Notes: generated by a model from the sequence alone, not told the origin. Shown: positions 26,906-36,936, counted from the first letter of the stretch. The stretch is 64,000 nucleotides of DNA from JAXLQL01 sp046331625 (GCA_046331625.1 JAXLQL010000002.1:558001-622000); one strand, 5' to 3'. Numbers and translations are program-made.

Positions 26906-28588
26906 TTACTCAGCAACCGGCCCGTTGCTCTTGAAGTACATCTTGTACCCGCCGCGCCAACGGATCACGAACGGATCGGTGATCTGCTCGCCGGGTCTGC
27001 CCTGTAGCCGCACGCCCTCTTCGGTCTCCCAGTGAATGCCGCCGGACGAGAGAAAGCTGCGCACGGCGTTGCCAACCGGAGTCCGCTGATCGAACGCGTA
27101 CAAGCGAAGCCGCCCGTCATCGAGCAGGAATGGCGCCGTGGTGCCCCAACCTGGCGGCGACATGGGGCTGTCGTATTCGAACTGCCTGCCATCGCGAGAT
27201 CGAGCGATGACGGTGGCGTCGCGCGCGAACACATACATGAACCACTCTTCGCGAAAGCGGAACACGTCCGGATCGACGAGGTCCGGATAACGGAATACGG
27301 GTCCGGTTTCGCGAAAGTGGATGCCGTCGCTCGACACTGCCATGTGGATGGCGTGCGGATTCGGTCCCGAGGCCGGATCGCCCCGATAATCCGAAGCGAG
27401 ATAGTAGAGCCGGAACTGGCCGTCTTCGTCTCTCACGATGGAAGGGTCAACGGCTTTGAGCGTGCTCAGGCCTTCGATGGCGAACTCGGGCACGAGTTCG
27501 AATTTCATTCCATCGGTCGACACGGCGCATGCCACGGTCTCAGGCTTGCCGGGTTCGGTGGGGGGCCGCACGAAGTACATCAGCACGCGTTCGTCATTGT
27601 CGTTGATCAGTGCCGGTACGGATCCGGGAGCGAGACGGACGCCCTCGTCGCGCGTGAACGTGAGTCCGTCAGAGCTCGTGGCGCTACCCACCCAGTGGTT
27701 GTTGATGCCGCCCTGCTCCGGCGGCTGCGGACCAGGCGGCTGCGGGCCCGGCTGAGGCGGACCTTGCACTGGCGGCGTGAGGAACGACTTGATCGCCATC
27801 AACCACGAACCATCGGGCAACTGCACCGCTGCCGGATCGGCCACGCCCAGCGCAGCCGGCCCTTCAGGCGGCGCCACGACGCGATCGCCATCTTCCACAC
27901 GCCACTGCTTCCCGTCAGCGCTGAATGCCGAGCGAATGCGCATCAGCGATCCTGCGCGCTGGTCGGCGTTGACGTGGAAATACGTGCGCCAACCTCCGTC
28001 CACCTTCACCGTGTCTGAGACGGAACCACCGAGGTCGAGCACCGTGCCGTCCGTGGTGAAGCGCAGTCCGTCAGGTGAGGTGCAACGCAGCAGCCGCGGC
28101 CCGAGCGACACGAGCATTACCCAGCCATCGGGGGTCTCGAACACATCGGGATCGGTGGCGTTGGTGTAGCGCGCATCGCGGAAAACTTCGCCGAGCCCGC
28201 GCCACTGCAATCCGTCGCTCGATGCAAATGCAGCCATGGATCCATCGAGCGATTTCACGTAGGAGCGGTAGCTGCCATCGGCCAACCGCACCACGTTCGG
28301 ATCCACTTCACGGAGGTCCGTTGCGGCTCTGCGCCAGACCCCGGTGTCATCTCTTTGCATCGCGCCGATCGCGTCGCGCGGACCGCTCGCATCCACGAAG
28401 AGGACGGTGGGCCGGCCGGCGGGATCGAGGAACAGCTCGGGTACCGAGGCGCGCTCGGCGAGCGATTCGCGGCCGACCGTCCAGTTCAAGCCGTCGGGCG
28501 ATGTGGCCAACAGTACGCGATGGTTGGCGGGCCCGTCCTGCGCGACCGCGGCCACAGCCATGACGAAAATGAAGAAGCTCCTCGGCAC
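26906..28588 (-). CDS. secreted GH43-like beta-propeller protein
   Basis: 560 aa from the GTG at 28588, chosen because it gives a clean signal peptide (PRSFFIFVMAVAAVAQ). The rest carries repeated propeller motifs of the glycoside-hydrolase clan F/J kind: SPDGLNWTV, SSDGLQWRG, SSDGLTFTR and SSDGIHFRE, together with repeated DPxV units (DPNVVRLADGSY, DPDVFETPDGW, DPSIVRDEDGQFRLYYLAS, DPDVFRFREEWFMYV). A Pro/Gly-rich insertion (QPGPQPPGPQPP) divides it into two halves, so there may be two five-bladed propellers. Function is probably carbohydrate-related; the catalytic residues were not identified with confidence. Confidence 0.7.
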   Translation of the reverse strand: MPRSFFIFVMAVAAVAQDGPANHRVLLATSPDGLNWTVGRESLAERASVPELFLDPAGRPTVLFVDASGPRDAIGAMQRDDTGVWRRAATDLREVDPNVVRLADGSYRSYVKSLDGSMAAFASSDGLQWRGLGEVFRDARYTNATDPDVFETPDGWVMLVSLGPRLLRCTSPDGLRFTTDGTVLDLGGSVSDTVKVDGGWRTYFHVNADQRAGSLMRIRSAFSADGKQWRVEDGDRVVAPPEGPAALGVADPAAVQLPDGSWLMAIKSFLTPPVQGPPQPGPQPPGPQPPEQGGINNHWVGSATSSDGLTFTRDEGVRLAPGSVPALINDNDERVLMYFVRPPTEPGKPETVACAVSTDGMKFELVPEFAIEGLSTLKAVDPSIVRDEDGQFRLYYLASDYRGDPASGPNPHAIHMAVSSDGIHFRETGPVFRYPDLVDPDVFRFREEWFMYVFARDATVIARSRDGRQFEYDSPMSPPGWGTTAPFLLDDGRLRLYAFDQRTPVGNAVRSFLSSGGIHWETEEGVRLQGRPGEQITDPFVIRWRGGYKMYFKSNGPVAE

Positions 28589-28717
28589 GCTTCCGCAAGT
28601 ATACTCGCACCACTCGTTCACTCTAGGTGCAGTGGCCCGGAGGCGGTCGCCAGTAGTTCGGACCACTGGGCATGGATCGCACGCATCGGTTGGGTAGTCC
28701 CAGCAACGGCGCCCGTG

Positions 28718-30271
28718 CTATTGTGCGTCGGCCCCAGCCACAACTGCGGCCTCGGGCGGATTCAAGATCGGACCCACATCGTTCTCGATCCGCGCCACCT
28801 CGTCATCGGTCAGGAACGCGAACAACCCGCGTTTGGAGGCGGAGAGCTTCCCTTCGTTCTGCATCAGCAGCTTCACGAGAAGACGGATCTTCGTATCCGG
28901 CATGTCCACTACTGCCTGCACGGCTCGCGTGGCCCCGTCGAACGCTTCGAGGAAGCGGATTTGCTCGGGCCAATCCTTTTCTACCGTTTCCTCGATGCAT
29001 TCATAGAGGAACTCGGCGTGGCGCGTGAGGTCGGGGTAACGATAGAGGCCGATCGTCTCATTTTGCACCGTCATGCGCTGGGCGAAGTCGATCTCCCAGC
29101 CGATGCGGCGGAGCATGGGCCGCCCGAGCGACTCGAGGAGCGCGTCGTAATCTTTGCGGCGGCGCAGAATCGGAGCCGAAACGGGGAAAATGACGCCTGG
29201 CGGCGAGTAGCTTCGGTTCGAGAGCACGTGATGCACAAGAAAGCGGTGGAGCCGTCCGTTGCCATCCTCGAACGGATGCACATAGACGAATCCGAATGAT
29301 GCGCAGGCCGCCAGAACCACCGGGTCGCATGCCGTGGATCGATGGATACGGCGCACGAACTCGCTCCAGCCGCCCATCAACACGGGCACGTCGCCAGGTT
29401 TGGGGCACACGTAGTGCACTGCTTCCGTATAGTCGGGGCGCGTCTGCCCCACCCAGTTCTGCACGGTGCGCCAGCCCTGGGCGGTGAAGCGCTTGTCCTG
29501 AACGATCAACTGCTGTAAGGCGACCAGATCCGCCTCTGATTCCACCGGCACCGCCCCGGCTTTGTCGAGTAAGTCCACGAAGCGCCCCTCGCGGTCTGGC
29601 GAGGGCTTTTCGCCTTCGATCGCATAAGACGACTTCGTCTCGTTCAGATAGAGAAACTGCGCGGCGCGCTGGAACAGGCGCGGATCGGTCTCGGCGCGGT
29701 GAGTGATCTGGCCGATGCGCTCGGGCCAACTCCGGCGGAACTGCTGTTCGAGATGCGGGGTCCGCCGGACAAGCGGGCAGTATCCGATCGGGCCCAGCAG
29801 GTTGTTCCGCACACGGTGCCGACGCGAGAGGCTCGCGTGGACCTCGTCGCTGCCGGACCATGTGAATTGGAGTGTGTCGTCGGCGAGCTCGCAGTACGGG
29901 GGCTGGTGCACGTCGGGGATATCGAGTGTCCGGCCGGTCAGTGCCTCGTACAGGTACCAGGCGCGGCGGGCGTAGGCCCCCGTGGGCTGGCTGCGGATCC
30001 AGGTTTCGAGTGTTTCGACCGGGACGGCGGCCATGACGTGTTGCCAGACCGAGAGGTCGAGAGGTTCGTAGCGAAGGGCGAAGCGGATGTGCTCGAGCGC
30101 CGTAGAGCATAGATAATGCTGAGGATAGGTCTCCTGGACCCCGGTCAGCAGATGGACCGTGCGGCGAGACGTAGGTCCGGCGTTGCAGGTGGTGGCCGGA
30201 GGGTCCACGTCGAGACCGAGCTCTTCGATGAGCGCGACCAAGCCGATGGGCTGGAGCTGAACTTCGCGCAT
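28718..30271 (-). CDS. Fic family protein (class II AMPylator-like)
   Basis: 517 aa. The Fic active loop is HPFEDGNGRLHR at residues 332-343, with all residues of the HxFx(D/E)GNGRxxR motif present. An inhibitory helix motif S-x-x-x-E-G (SYAIEG, residues 215-220) lies before the core, which places it among self-inhibited class II enzymes. Residues 1-190 are an extra N-terminal region without a recognised family; residues 420-517 probably form a C-terminal helical, winged-helix-like domain. Fic enzymes transfer AMP or another group to a Thr/Tyr/Ser of a target. The target is unknown. Its start codon abuts the first unit of the phased motif array, and it is divergent from the ribosomal str operon. 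Confidence 0.88.
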   Translation of the reverse strand: MREVQLQPIGLVALIEELGLDVDPPATTCNAGPTSRRTVHLLTGVQETYPQHYLCSTALEHIRFALRYEPLDLSVWQHVMAAVPVETLETWIRSQPTGAYARRAWYLYEALTGRTLDIPDVHQPPYCELADDTLQFTWSGSDEVHASLSRRHRVRNNLLGPIGYCPLVRRTPHLEQQFRRSWPERIGQITHRAETDPRLFQRAAQFLYLNETKSSYAIEGEKPSPDREGRFVDLLDKAGAVPVESEADLVALQQLIVQDKRFTAQGWRTVQNWVGQTRPDYTEAVHYVCPKPGDVPVLMGGWSEFVRRIHRSTACDPVVLAACASFGFVYVHPFEDGNGRLHRFLVHHVLSNRSYSPPGVIFPVSAPILRRRKDYDALLESLGRPMLRRIGWEIDFAQRMTVQNETIGLYRYPDLTRHAEFLYECIEETVEKDWPEQIRFLEAFDGATRAVQAVVDMPDTKIRLLVKLLMQNEGKLSASKRGLFAFLTDDEVARIENDVGPILNPPEAAVVAGADAQ

Positions 30272-30567
30272 CCAGAAACGATCATATCATGGCCTTGATG
30301 TGCAGAAACGTTCATTTGTGATCAGAAACATTCATTTCTTGGCAAGACTGTGCAGAATCGTTCATCTCTGGCGTGCAGAAACGTTCAGAACGGAGGTTTG
30401 GCGAAGGAAAACGCTTGGAGGCGTGGAGAAATGTTCAGAAGGGACGGCTGGGGTGCAGAAACGTTCAGGGGTGTGTGGGAACGTTCAGAAGTGAACGAAA
30501 GCGTCGAGAAATGTTCAGCGCCGTGTAGAAACGTTCAGATTGATGCGTGTACGTGCAGAAACGTTCA
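30272..30567. repeat. helically phased array of a 13-15 bp motif
   Basis: Eleven clear copies of GTGCAGAAACGTTCA, all in the same orientation. The 13-bp core GCAGAAACGTTCA or close variants begin at 30272, 30302, 30322, 30352, 30375, 30425, 30455, 30475, 30505, 30525 and 30555; a degenerate twelfth fits at 30405. Steps are 30, 20, 30, 23, 30, 20, 30, 20, 30, 20, 30. The core is exact at 30302, 30375, 30455 and 30555. The 7-bp and 17-bp linkers are not conserved. The core AACGTT is palindromic. The region is visibly lower in GC than its neighbours. The spacing keeps all sites on nearly the same face of the helix, as expected of a multi-site binding region. It starts at the fic start codon and ends 30 bp before the str promoter. 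Confidence 0.9.
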
Positions 30568-30597
30568 CGGGATGTGTAAAGATTACGGACACACCAT

Positions 30598-30627
30598 TTG
30601 ACTTTGCTGGTACCATCGTTGGATAAT
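30598..30627 (+). promoter_or_regulatory. sigma-70-like promoter of the str superoperon
   Basis: TTGACT (30598-30603), 18 bp, GATAAT (30622-30627). Five of six bases match the consensus in each box. It is the best promoter seen before rpsL and lies 30 bp after the last unit of the phased array, so proteins bound there could touch RNA polymerase. Confidence 0.65.
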
Positions 30628-30633
30628 CGTAGA

Positions 30634-30928
30634 GTTTGGATATTGGCGAGTAGTTTCCGCTCCGTGTGCTACCATGCCTTTGCGGCTCTTGCAGCCGGGT
30701 AGCCGCTTCGTCCAGCGGTTTGAGGCATCCGGCCTGGGGCCAGTCCCAATACTCCCGTGGTTCTCACATCACAGGGGGCAAGGACTGATCCGAAGCTTCT
30801 AAATCCTCGCAGGTAATTTTCAACGGACGTTCTTTTGCTCGCGTGCTTTGCGCGCTGGCAGGGATGTCGATCAACAGAGTTTCCTTTGCCCGCCAAGGGC
30901 GGGATCGCATTAGGGAGAACACAGTCTC
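30634..30928 (+). promoter_or_regulatory. long 5' leader of rpsL
   Basis: If transcription begins near 30634, rpsL has a leader of about 295 nt with no credible gene in it. A 6-bp stem hairpin CCCGCC-AAG-GGCGGG is at 30889-30903, and a ribosome-binding GGGAG precedes the GTG start at 30929. Long leaders before ribosomal operons often hold feedback or attenuation sites; no known RNA family was recognised. Confidence 0.45.
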
Positions 30929-31327
30929 GTGCCAACGTTCAATCAGCTTGTGCGCAAGGGCCGTACGCCGACCCGCTACAAGACTGCCAGTCCGGCGCTG
31001 CAGCAATGTCCGCAGAAGCGCGGCGTGTGCACCCGTGTGTACACCACCACGCCGAAGAAGCCGAACTCGGCGCTACGAAAGGTCGCGCGCGTGCGCTTGA
31101 CCAACGGCATCGAAGTCACCACCTAGATTCCGGGCGTGGGCCACAATCTGCAGGAGCACTCGATCGTGCTGATCCGCGGTGGCCGTGTGAAAGATTTGCC
31201 CGGTGTTCGCTATCACGTAGTTCGCGGAACCCTCGACGCCGCTGGCGTCACGGGCCGCAAGCAGAGCCGCTCGAAGTACGGCGCCAAGCGCCCCAAGGCC
31301 GGTGAGGCCGGAAAGGCGAAGAAGTAA
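30929..31327 (+). CDS. rpsL: 30S ribosomal protein S12, interrupted by an in-frame TAG
   Basis: From the GTG at 30929 the frame encodes a normal S12: PTFNQLVRKGRTPTRYKTAS, CTRVYTTTPKKPNSALRKVARVRLTNGIEVTT. Then codon 66 is TAG (31124-31126). The same frame continues without a shift into IPGVGHNLQEHSIVLIRGG, RVKDLPGVRYHVVRGTLDAAGV and a normal end at 31327. Other S12 proteins have Tyr at this place (TSYIGGEGH in E. coli), so the change is TAC or TAT to TAG. Both the 530-loop Lys (KPNS) and the RVKDLPGVRYH loop are intact. TAG is an ordinary stop in neighbouring genes such as rpsG and fusA. Sequencing or assembly error, a true nonsense allele with another copy elsewhere, and readthrough are all open. 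Confidence 0.85.
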
Positions 31328-31330
31328 CCC

Positions 31331-31798
31331 ATGCGCCGCCGCAGAGCCGAAGTTCGCGAAGTACCCGCAGACGCCATTTACAACTCGACGCTCGTTGAGA
31401 AATTCATCAACTCGATGATGTGGGATGGCAAGAAGACTACCGCCCAGCGCATCTTCTACGCAGCCTTGAACAAGATTCAGGAGCGCAGCGGCGAAGAAGC
31501 GCTGAAGGTCTTCAAGAAGGCCGTCGAGGGCTGCAAGCCGGTTCTCGAGGTCAAGACGCGCCGCGTCGGCGGCGCCAACTATCAGGTACCGGTCGAAGTG
31601 CCCGCCAACCGGCGCACTTCGCTGGCGATTCGCTGGATCCTGATCAGCGCCCGGTCCCGGCCGGAGAAGAGCATGCCCGAGAAGCTCGCCGGGGAACTGA
31701 ACGACGCCGCCAATGCCCGCGGCGGCGCCATCAAGAAGAAGGACGACGTACACCGCATGGCGGAAGCCAACAAGGCCTTCGCCCACTATCGCTGGTAG
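31331..31798 (+). CDS. rpsG: 30S ribosomal protein S7
   Basis: 155 aa, normal length. It begins RRRRAEVREVPADAIYNS and has VEVKTRRVGGANYQVP and RWILISARSRPEKSM, all typical of S7. It binds the 3' major domain of 16S rRNA and nucleates assembly of the 30S head. It follows rpsL by 3 bp and precedes fusA by about 100 bp, the classical str order. Confidence 0.98.
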   Translation: MRRRRAEVREVPADAIYNSTLVEKFINSMMWDGKKTTAQRIFYAALNKIQERSGEEALKVFKKAVEGCKPVLEVKTRRVGGANYQVPVEVPANRRTSLAIRWILISARSRPEKSMPEKLAGELNDAANARGGAIKKKDDVHRMAEANKAFAHYRW

Positions 31799-31900
31799 CA
31801 GCCGCTCGGTAACAACCGGCGGCGCTGGTAAATAACCGCAGGACACACTCCCGCGCGACCTTTGGGCGAACCTGGCCCGAGGCCCAACACGGAAGGAATT

Positions 31901-34012
31901 ATGGCCCGTACAGTAGCACTGGAAAAAACGAGAAACATCGGCATCATGGCCCACATCGATGCCGGTAAAACAACCACGACTGAGCGCATCCTCTATTACA
32001 CCGGAAGAACGTACAAAATCGGAGAGGTTCATGAGGGCACCGCCGTCATGGACTGGATGGAGCAGGAGCAGGAACGCGGCATCACCATCACGTCGGCCGC
32101 CACGACCTGCCAGTGGGGCGACACCCACATCAATATCATCGACACGCCCGGCCACGTGGACTTCACGGCCGAGGTAGAGCGCTCGCTCCGCGTGCTCGAC
32201 GGCGCCGTAGCCGTGTTTGACGCCGTGGCTGGCGTACAGCCGCAGTCGGAAACGGTGTGGCGGCAAGCCGACAAGTATTCCGTTCCCCGCATTTGCTTCA
32301 TCAACAAGATGGACCGCATTGGCGCGGACTTCCTGCGCTCGGTGGGAACGATTCTCGACCGCTTGGGCGCGCGCGCGGTCCCGATCCATCTGCCGATCGG
32401 CGCCGAAGACAAGTTCGTGGGCATCGTGGATCTCGTGAAGATGAACGCGCGCATTTGGCGCGACGAGACGCTCGGCGCCAAGTATGACGACGGGGAGATT
32501 CCGGCCGACTTGCTGGAACTCGCCAAGGAATATCGCGAGAAGCTGATCGAAGCCGTGGCTGAGACTGACGATGTGCTGTTCGGCAAGTTCGTGGAAGGCC
32601 AGCCGATCACCACCGAAGAGCTCACCGCGGGCATTCGCAAGGCGACCATCGCGCAGAAGATTTTTCCGGTGATCTGCGGATCGGCGTTCAAGAACAAGGG
32701 CGTGCAGAACATGCTCGACGCCGTGGTGGCGTATCTGCCTTCGCCGCTCGATATCGCGGCGGTGAAGGGCACCGCTCCGGGCGAAAAGGAAGCCACGCTC
32801 GAACGGCCCGCCGAAGACAAGGCTCCGTTTGCGGGGCTGATCTTCAAGATCATGACGGACCCCTACGTGGGTCAGCTCTCGTTCCTGCGTGTCTATTCGG
32901 GAACGCTCAAGAGCGGCGATACGGTATTCAATCCGGTCAAGAACAGGCGTGAGCGCATCGGGCGTCTGGTGAAGATGCACGCCAACAAGCGCGAAGAGAT
33001 CCAGGAAATCCTGGCCGGCGACATCTGCGCCTGCGTGGGCCTCAAGACAGCGGCCACGGGCGACACGGTTTGCGACGAGAAGGCTCCGGTCATTCTCGAA
33101 TCGATCGACTTCCCGGCGCCGGTGATTCAGCTCGCCATCGAGCCGAAGACCAAGGCTGATCAGGAAAAGCTCGGCGTGGCCATCAACAAGCTGGTGGCCG
33201 AGGATCCGACGCTGCGGGTTTCAACCGACCAGGAAACCGGCCAGACCATTCTTGCCGGCATGGGCGAGTTGCACCTCGAGATCATCGTGGACCGCATGAA
33301 GCGCGAGTTCTCGGTGGAAGCCAACGTCGGCAAGCCGCAGGTGGCCTATCGCGAGACGATCCGGCAACTGGCCGAGTACGAGTACACGCACAAGAAGCAG
33401 ACTGGCGGTTCGGGTCAATACGCGAAGGTCAAGCTGCGCGTGGAGCCATTCACGCCACCCGAGGGCGCGGCTCCGGGTGACGATTGGGAATTCGAGAACG
33501 ACACCTTCGGTGGTTCGATTCCGAAGGAGTTCATCCCGGCTGTGGAAAAGGGCGTGGCCGAATCGCTCGAAGCGGGCGTGATGGCGGGCTATCCGGTGTC
33601 GGGCGTGAAGATCACCGTGTTCGACGGGTCCTATCACGAAGTGGACTCGTCGGAAATGGCGTTCAAGATCTGCGCGGCGATTTGCGCGAAAGAAGCTTTC
33701 CGCAAGGCCAAGCCGGTGATTCTCGAACCGGTGATGCGAGTGGAAGTGGTGGTGCCTGACGAATACATGGGCGCGGTGAACGGGGACCTGATCTCCCGCC
33801 GCGGCCGGCTGGAAGGCACCGAAATTCATGGCGGAACGCACATCATCAAGGCAATGGTCCCGTTGTCGGAGATGTTCGGCTACGCCACGGATCTACGCTC
33901 CCGTACACAGGGGCGCGGATCGTTCACGATGCACTTCGGGCAGTACGAAGAAGTGCCGCGGTCGGTCTCGGAAGAGATCATCAGCCGCGTACAGGGGAAG
34001 GTTTCCACCTAG
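31901..34012 (+). CDS. fusA: elongation factor G
   Basis: 703 aa from the ATG at 31901, which has GGAAGGAA upstream. GTPase motifs are AHIDAGKTT (G1), RGITITSAATT (G2), DTPGHVDF (G3) and NKMD (G4). Domains II to V follow, including ETIRQLAEYEYTHKKQTGGSGQYAKV and RGSFTMHFGQYEEVP at the C-terminus. It drives translocation of tRNA and mRNA on the ribosome and also ribosome recycling. Confidence 0.98.
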   Translation: MARTVALEKTRNIGIMAHIDAGKTTTTERILYYTGRTYKIGEVHEGTAVMDWMEQEQERGITITSAATTCQWGDTHINIIDTPGHVDFTAEVERSLRVLDGAVAVFDAVAGVQPQSETVWRQADKYSVPRICFINKMDRIGADFLRSVGTILDRLGARAVPIHLPIGAEDKFVGIVDLVKMNARIWRDETLGAKYDDGEIPADLLELAKEYREKLIEAVAETDDVLFGKFVEGQPITTEELTAGIRKATIAQKIFPVICGSAFKNKGVQNMLDAVVAYLPSPLDIAAVKGTAPGEKEATLERPAEDKAPFAGLIFKIMTDPYVGQLSFLRVYSGTLKSGDTVFNPVKNRRERIGRLVKMHANKREEIQEILAGDICACVGLKTAATGDTVCDEKAPVILESIDFPAPVIQLAIEPKTKADQEKLGVAINKLVAEDPTLRVSTDQETGQTILAGMGELHLEIIVDRMKREFSVEANVGKPQVAYRETIRQLAEYEYTHKKQTGGSGQYAKVKLRVEPFTPPEGAAPGDDWEFENDTFGGSIPKEFIPAVEKGVAESLEAGVMAGYPVSGVKITVFDGSYHEVDSSEMAFKICAAICAKEAFRKAKPVILEPVMRVEVVVPDEYMGAVNGDLISRRGRLEGTEIHGGTHIIKAMVPLSEMFGYATDLRSRTQGRGSFTMHFGQYEEVPRSVSEEIISRVQGKVST

Positions 34013-34049
34013 GATTTGAAAGGGAAAGCGAACTAGCTTAGGAGAGTCC

Positions 34050-35237
<1,188 letters not shown>

Positions 35238-35275
35238 GTTCAGTCAGGGCGTATCCACTCAGTTAGGCGTAAATC

Positions 35276-35599
35276 ATGGCTATTCGAGAAAGAATCCGGA
35301 TCCGGTTGAAGGCGTACGATCACCGCGTACTCGACCAATCGACCACCGAGATCGTGAACACGGCGAAGCGGACGGGCGCGCAAGTGGCGGGCCCGATTCC
35401 GCTGCCGACGGTGAAGAACAAGTACACCGTGTTGCGGTCTCCCCACGTCGACAAGAAATCGCGGGAGCAGTTCGAAATCCGTACCCACAAGAGGCTGATG
35501 GACATTCTCGAACCGACGCAGGATACAGTGGACGCGCTGATGAAGCTCGACCTGCCGGCAGGCGTCGACGTGGAGATCAAGGCTTTCGGAAAGAAGTAG
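35276..35599 (+). CDS. rpsJ: 30S ribosomal protein S10
   Basis: 107 aa. IRIRLKAYDHRVLDQS, the loop GPIPLPT and SREQFEIRTHKRLMDI identify S10. It lies in the 30S head and, as NusE, also takes part in transcription antitermination. It opens the S10 section directly after tuf with only 38 bp between, so the str and S10 operons are probably read together. Confidence 0.98.
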   Translation: MAIRERIRIRLKAYDHRVLDQSTTEIVNTAKRTGAQVAGPIPLPTVKNKYTVLRSPHVDKKSREQFEIRTHKRLMDILEPTQDTVDALMKLDLPAGVDVEIKAFGKK

Positions 35600-35666
35600 G
35601 TAGGAGAGGCCGCGCAGGCCGCCTGGAGTCAGATCCGGGCCTGGAAGCGCGGCTCCTGTGACAAAT

Positions 35667-36299
35667 ATGAGCCTAGGAATTCTCGGCAAAAAGTTAGGAA
35701 TGACACAGGTCTTCCAGCCCGATGGGCAGGTGGTTCCGGTCACCGTTCTCAAGGCCGGTCCCTGCGTGGTGGTGCAGCGCAAGACGCCCACCGTTGACGG
35801 CTATGACGCGGTGCAACTCGGTCTGGTCGAAGGCATCAAGCCGCAGCGGCAAGCCAAGGCCACCTTGGGGCACGTGAAGAAGTCGGGTGCGGAAGGCATT
35901 CGCTACATGCGTGAGTTCAAGTTGAGCTCCGGCGATGGCGACCCCAAGCAAGGCGACCGCATCCTGGTGGATCAGTTCAAGCCCAAGGAAAAGGTGGACG
36001 TCATCGGCGTGAGCAAGGGCCGCGGCTTCGCGGGCCTGGTGAAGCGCCATCACTTCCGCGGCGGTCCGGCGACGCACGGTTCGATGTTTCACCGCGCGCC
36101 GGGATCGATCGGCGCATCGAGCTTCCCCTCGCGCGTGTTTCCGGGCATGCGCATGGCGGGCCACATGGGCGCCGAGCGGGTGACGGTGCGGAATCTCGAA
36201 GTGGTAGACGTGGACCTCGACGACAACCTGCTGGTGGTGAAGGGCGCCGTGCCCGGTCCCACGGGCGGCTACGTCATGGTGCGGCGGGCAAAGAGGTAA
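35667..36299 (+). CDS. rplC: 50S ribosomal protein L3
   Basis: 210 aa from the ATG at 35667 (a GTG three codons earlier is in frame). It starts SLGILGKKLGMTQVF and has GVSKGRGFAGLVKRHHFRGG and SSFPSRVFPGMRMAGHMG, the long loop that reaches the peptidyl transferase centre. It binds 23S rRNA and starts 50S assembly. Confidence 0.97.
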   Translation: MSLGILGKKLGMTQVFQPDGQVVPVTVLKAGPCVVVQRKTPTVDGYDAVQLGLVEGIKPQRQAKATLGHVKKSGAEGIRYMREFKLSSGDGDPKQGDRILVDQFKPKEKVDVIGVSKGRGFAGLVKRHHFRGGPATHGSMFHRAPGSIGASSFPSRVFPGMRMAGHMGAERVTVRNLEVVDVDLDDNLLVVKGAVPGPTGGYVMVRRAKR

Positions 36300-36309
36300 G
36301 GAGACGGAC

Positions 36310-36936
36310 ATGGCCAAAGTAGAAGTTGTCAATCTCCAAAACCAGAAGGTCGGTGAAGTGGAACTGGCCGACTCGGTGTTCGGCGCCGAAGTCAACGAAG
36401 CACTGTTGTGGGAGTCGGTTCGCCATCACCTGGCGTCGCACCGCAGCGGCACGGCGAAGACCAAGGTGCGGCGGGAAGTGTCCGGTTCGGGCAAGAAGCT
36501 GTGGCGGCAAAAGGGTACGGGCCGCGCGCGTATGGGCTCGATCCGGTCGCCACTGTGGCGCCATGGCGGCACCACCCATGGCCCGGTGCCGCGTTCGTAC
36601 GAGTACAAGTTCCCGCGCAAGATGATGCTCGGCGCGTTGCGCTCGGCGCTGACCGCCAAGCTTCGCGACGGCGAGTTGAAGGTGGTCAACGAATTCTCGT
36701 TTGCCGACCACAAGACTCGGAACGTGGGCAAGACCTTGGCGGGCGTGGCCGGCGGCAAGAGCGTGCTGCTCGTCGACAACGGCGACAACCGCAACCTGAC
36801 GCTCGGCTCGCGGAACCTCAAGGGTGTGAAGCTGGTTTCGTCGAAGGAAGTGACCACGTACGACCTGCTCGGTCACGACAAAGTGGTGATTTCCGAAGCC
36901 GCAGCACGCAAGATTTCGGAGGCGCTCGCCGTATGA
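36310..36936 (+). CDS. rplD: 50S ribosomal protein L4
   Basis: 208 aa. It has VNEALLWESVRHHLASHRSG, the exit-tunnel loop with GSGKKLWRQKGTGRARMGS and SPLWRHGGTTHGPVPRSY, and a C-terminal RNA-binding domain. In E. coli L4 also represses its own operon; nothing here shows whether this holds. Its TGA overlaps the ATG of rplW. Confidence 0.97.
   Translation: MAKVEVVNLQNQKVGEVELADSVFGAEVNEALLWESVRHHLASHRSGTAKTKVRREVSGSGKKLWRQKGTGRARMGSIRSPLWRHGGTTHGPVPRSYEYKFPRKMMLGALRSALTAKLRDGELKVVNEFSFADHKTRNVGKTLAGVAGGKSVLLVDNGDNRNLTLGSRNLKGVKLVSSKEVTTYDLLGHDKVVISEAAARKISEALAV

Noticed and set aside
30272..30567. CRISPR array
   Set aside because: The units are only 13-15 bp, gaps alternate 7 and 17 bp, and no cas genes are near.
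30300..30601. Reading frames through the phased array (CRNVQ- and AETFR-like peptides)
   Set aside because: The 50-bp period is not a multiple of three, peptides change frame between units, there is no ribosome-binding site, and conservation sits on the motif rather than on codons.
30929..30941. A further motif copy at the rpsL start (CCAACGTTCA)
   Set aside because: It shares only AACGTTCA, is out of the 10-bp phase with the array, and is explained by the codons for the conserved S12 N-terminus.
30929..31327. General reassignment of TAG to an amino acid
   Set aside because: Many intact genes nearby, among them rpsG, fusA and rplQ, end with TAG at the expected place.
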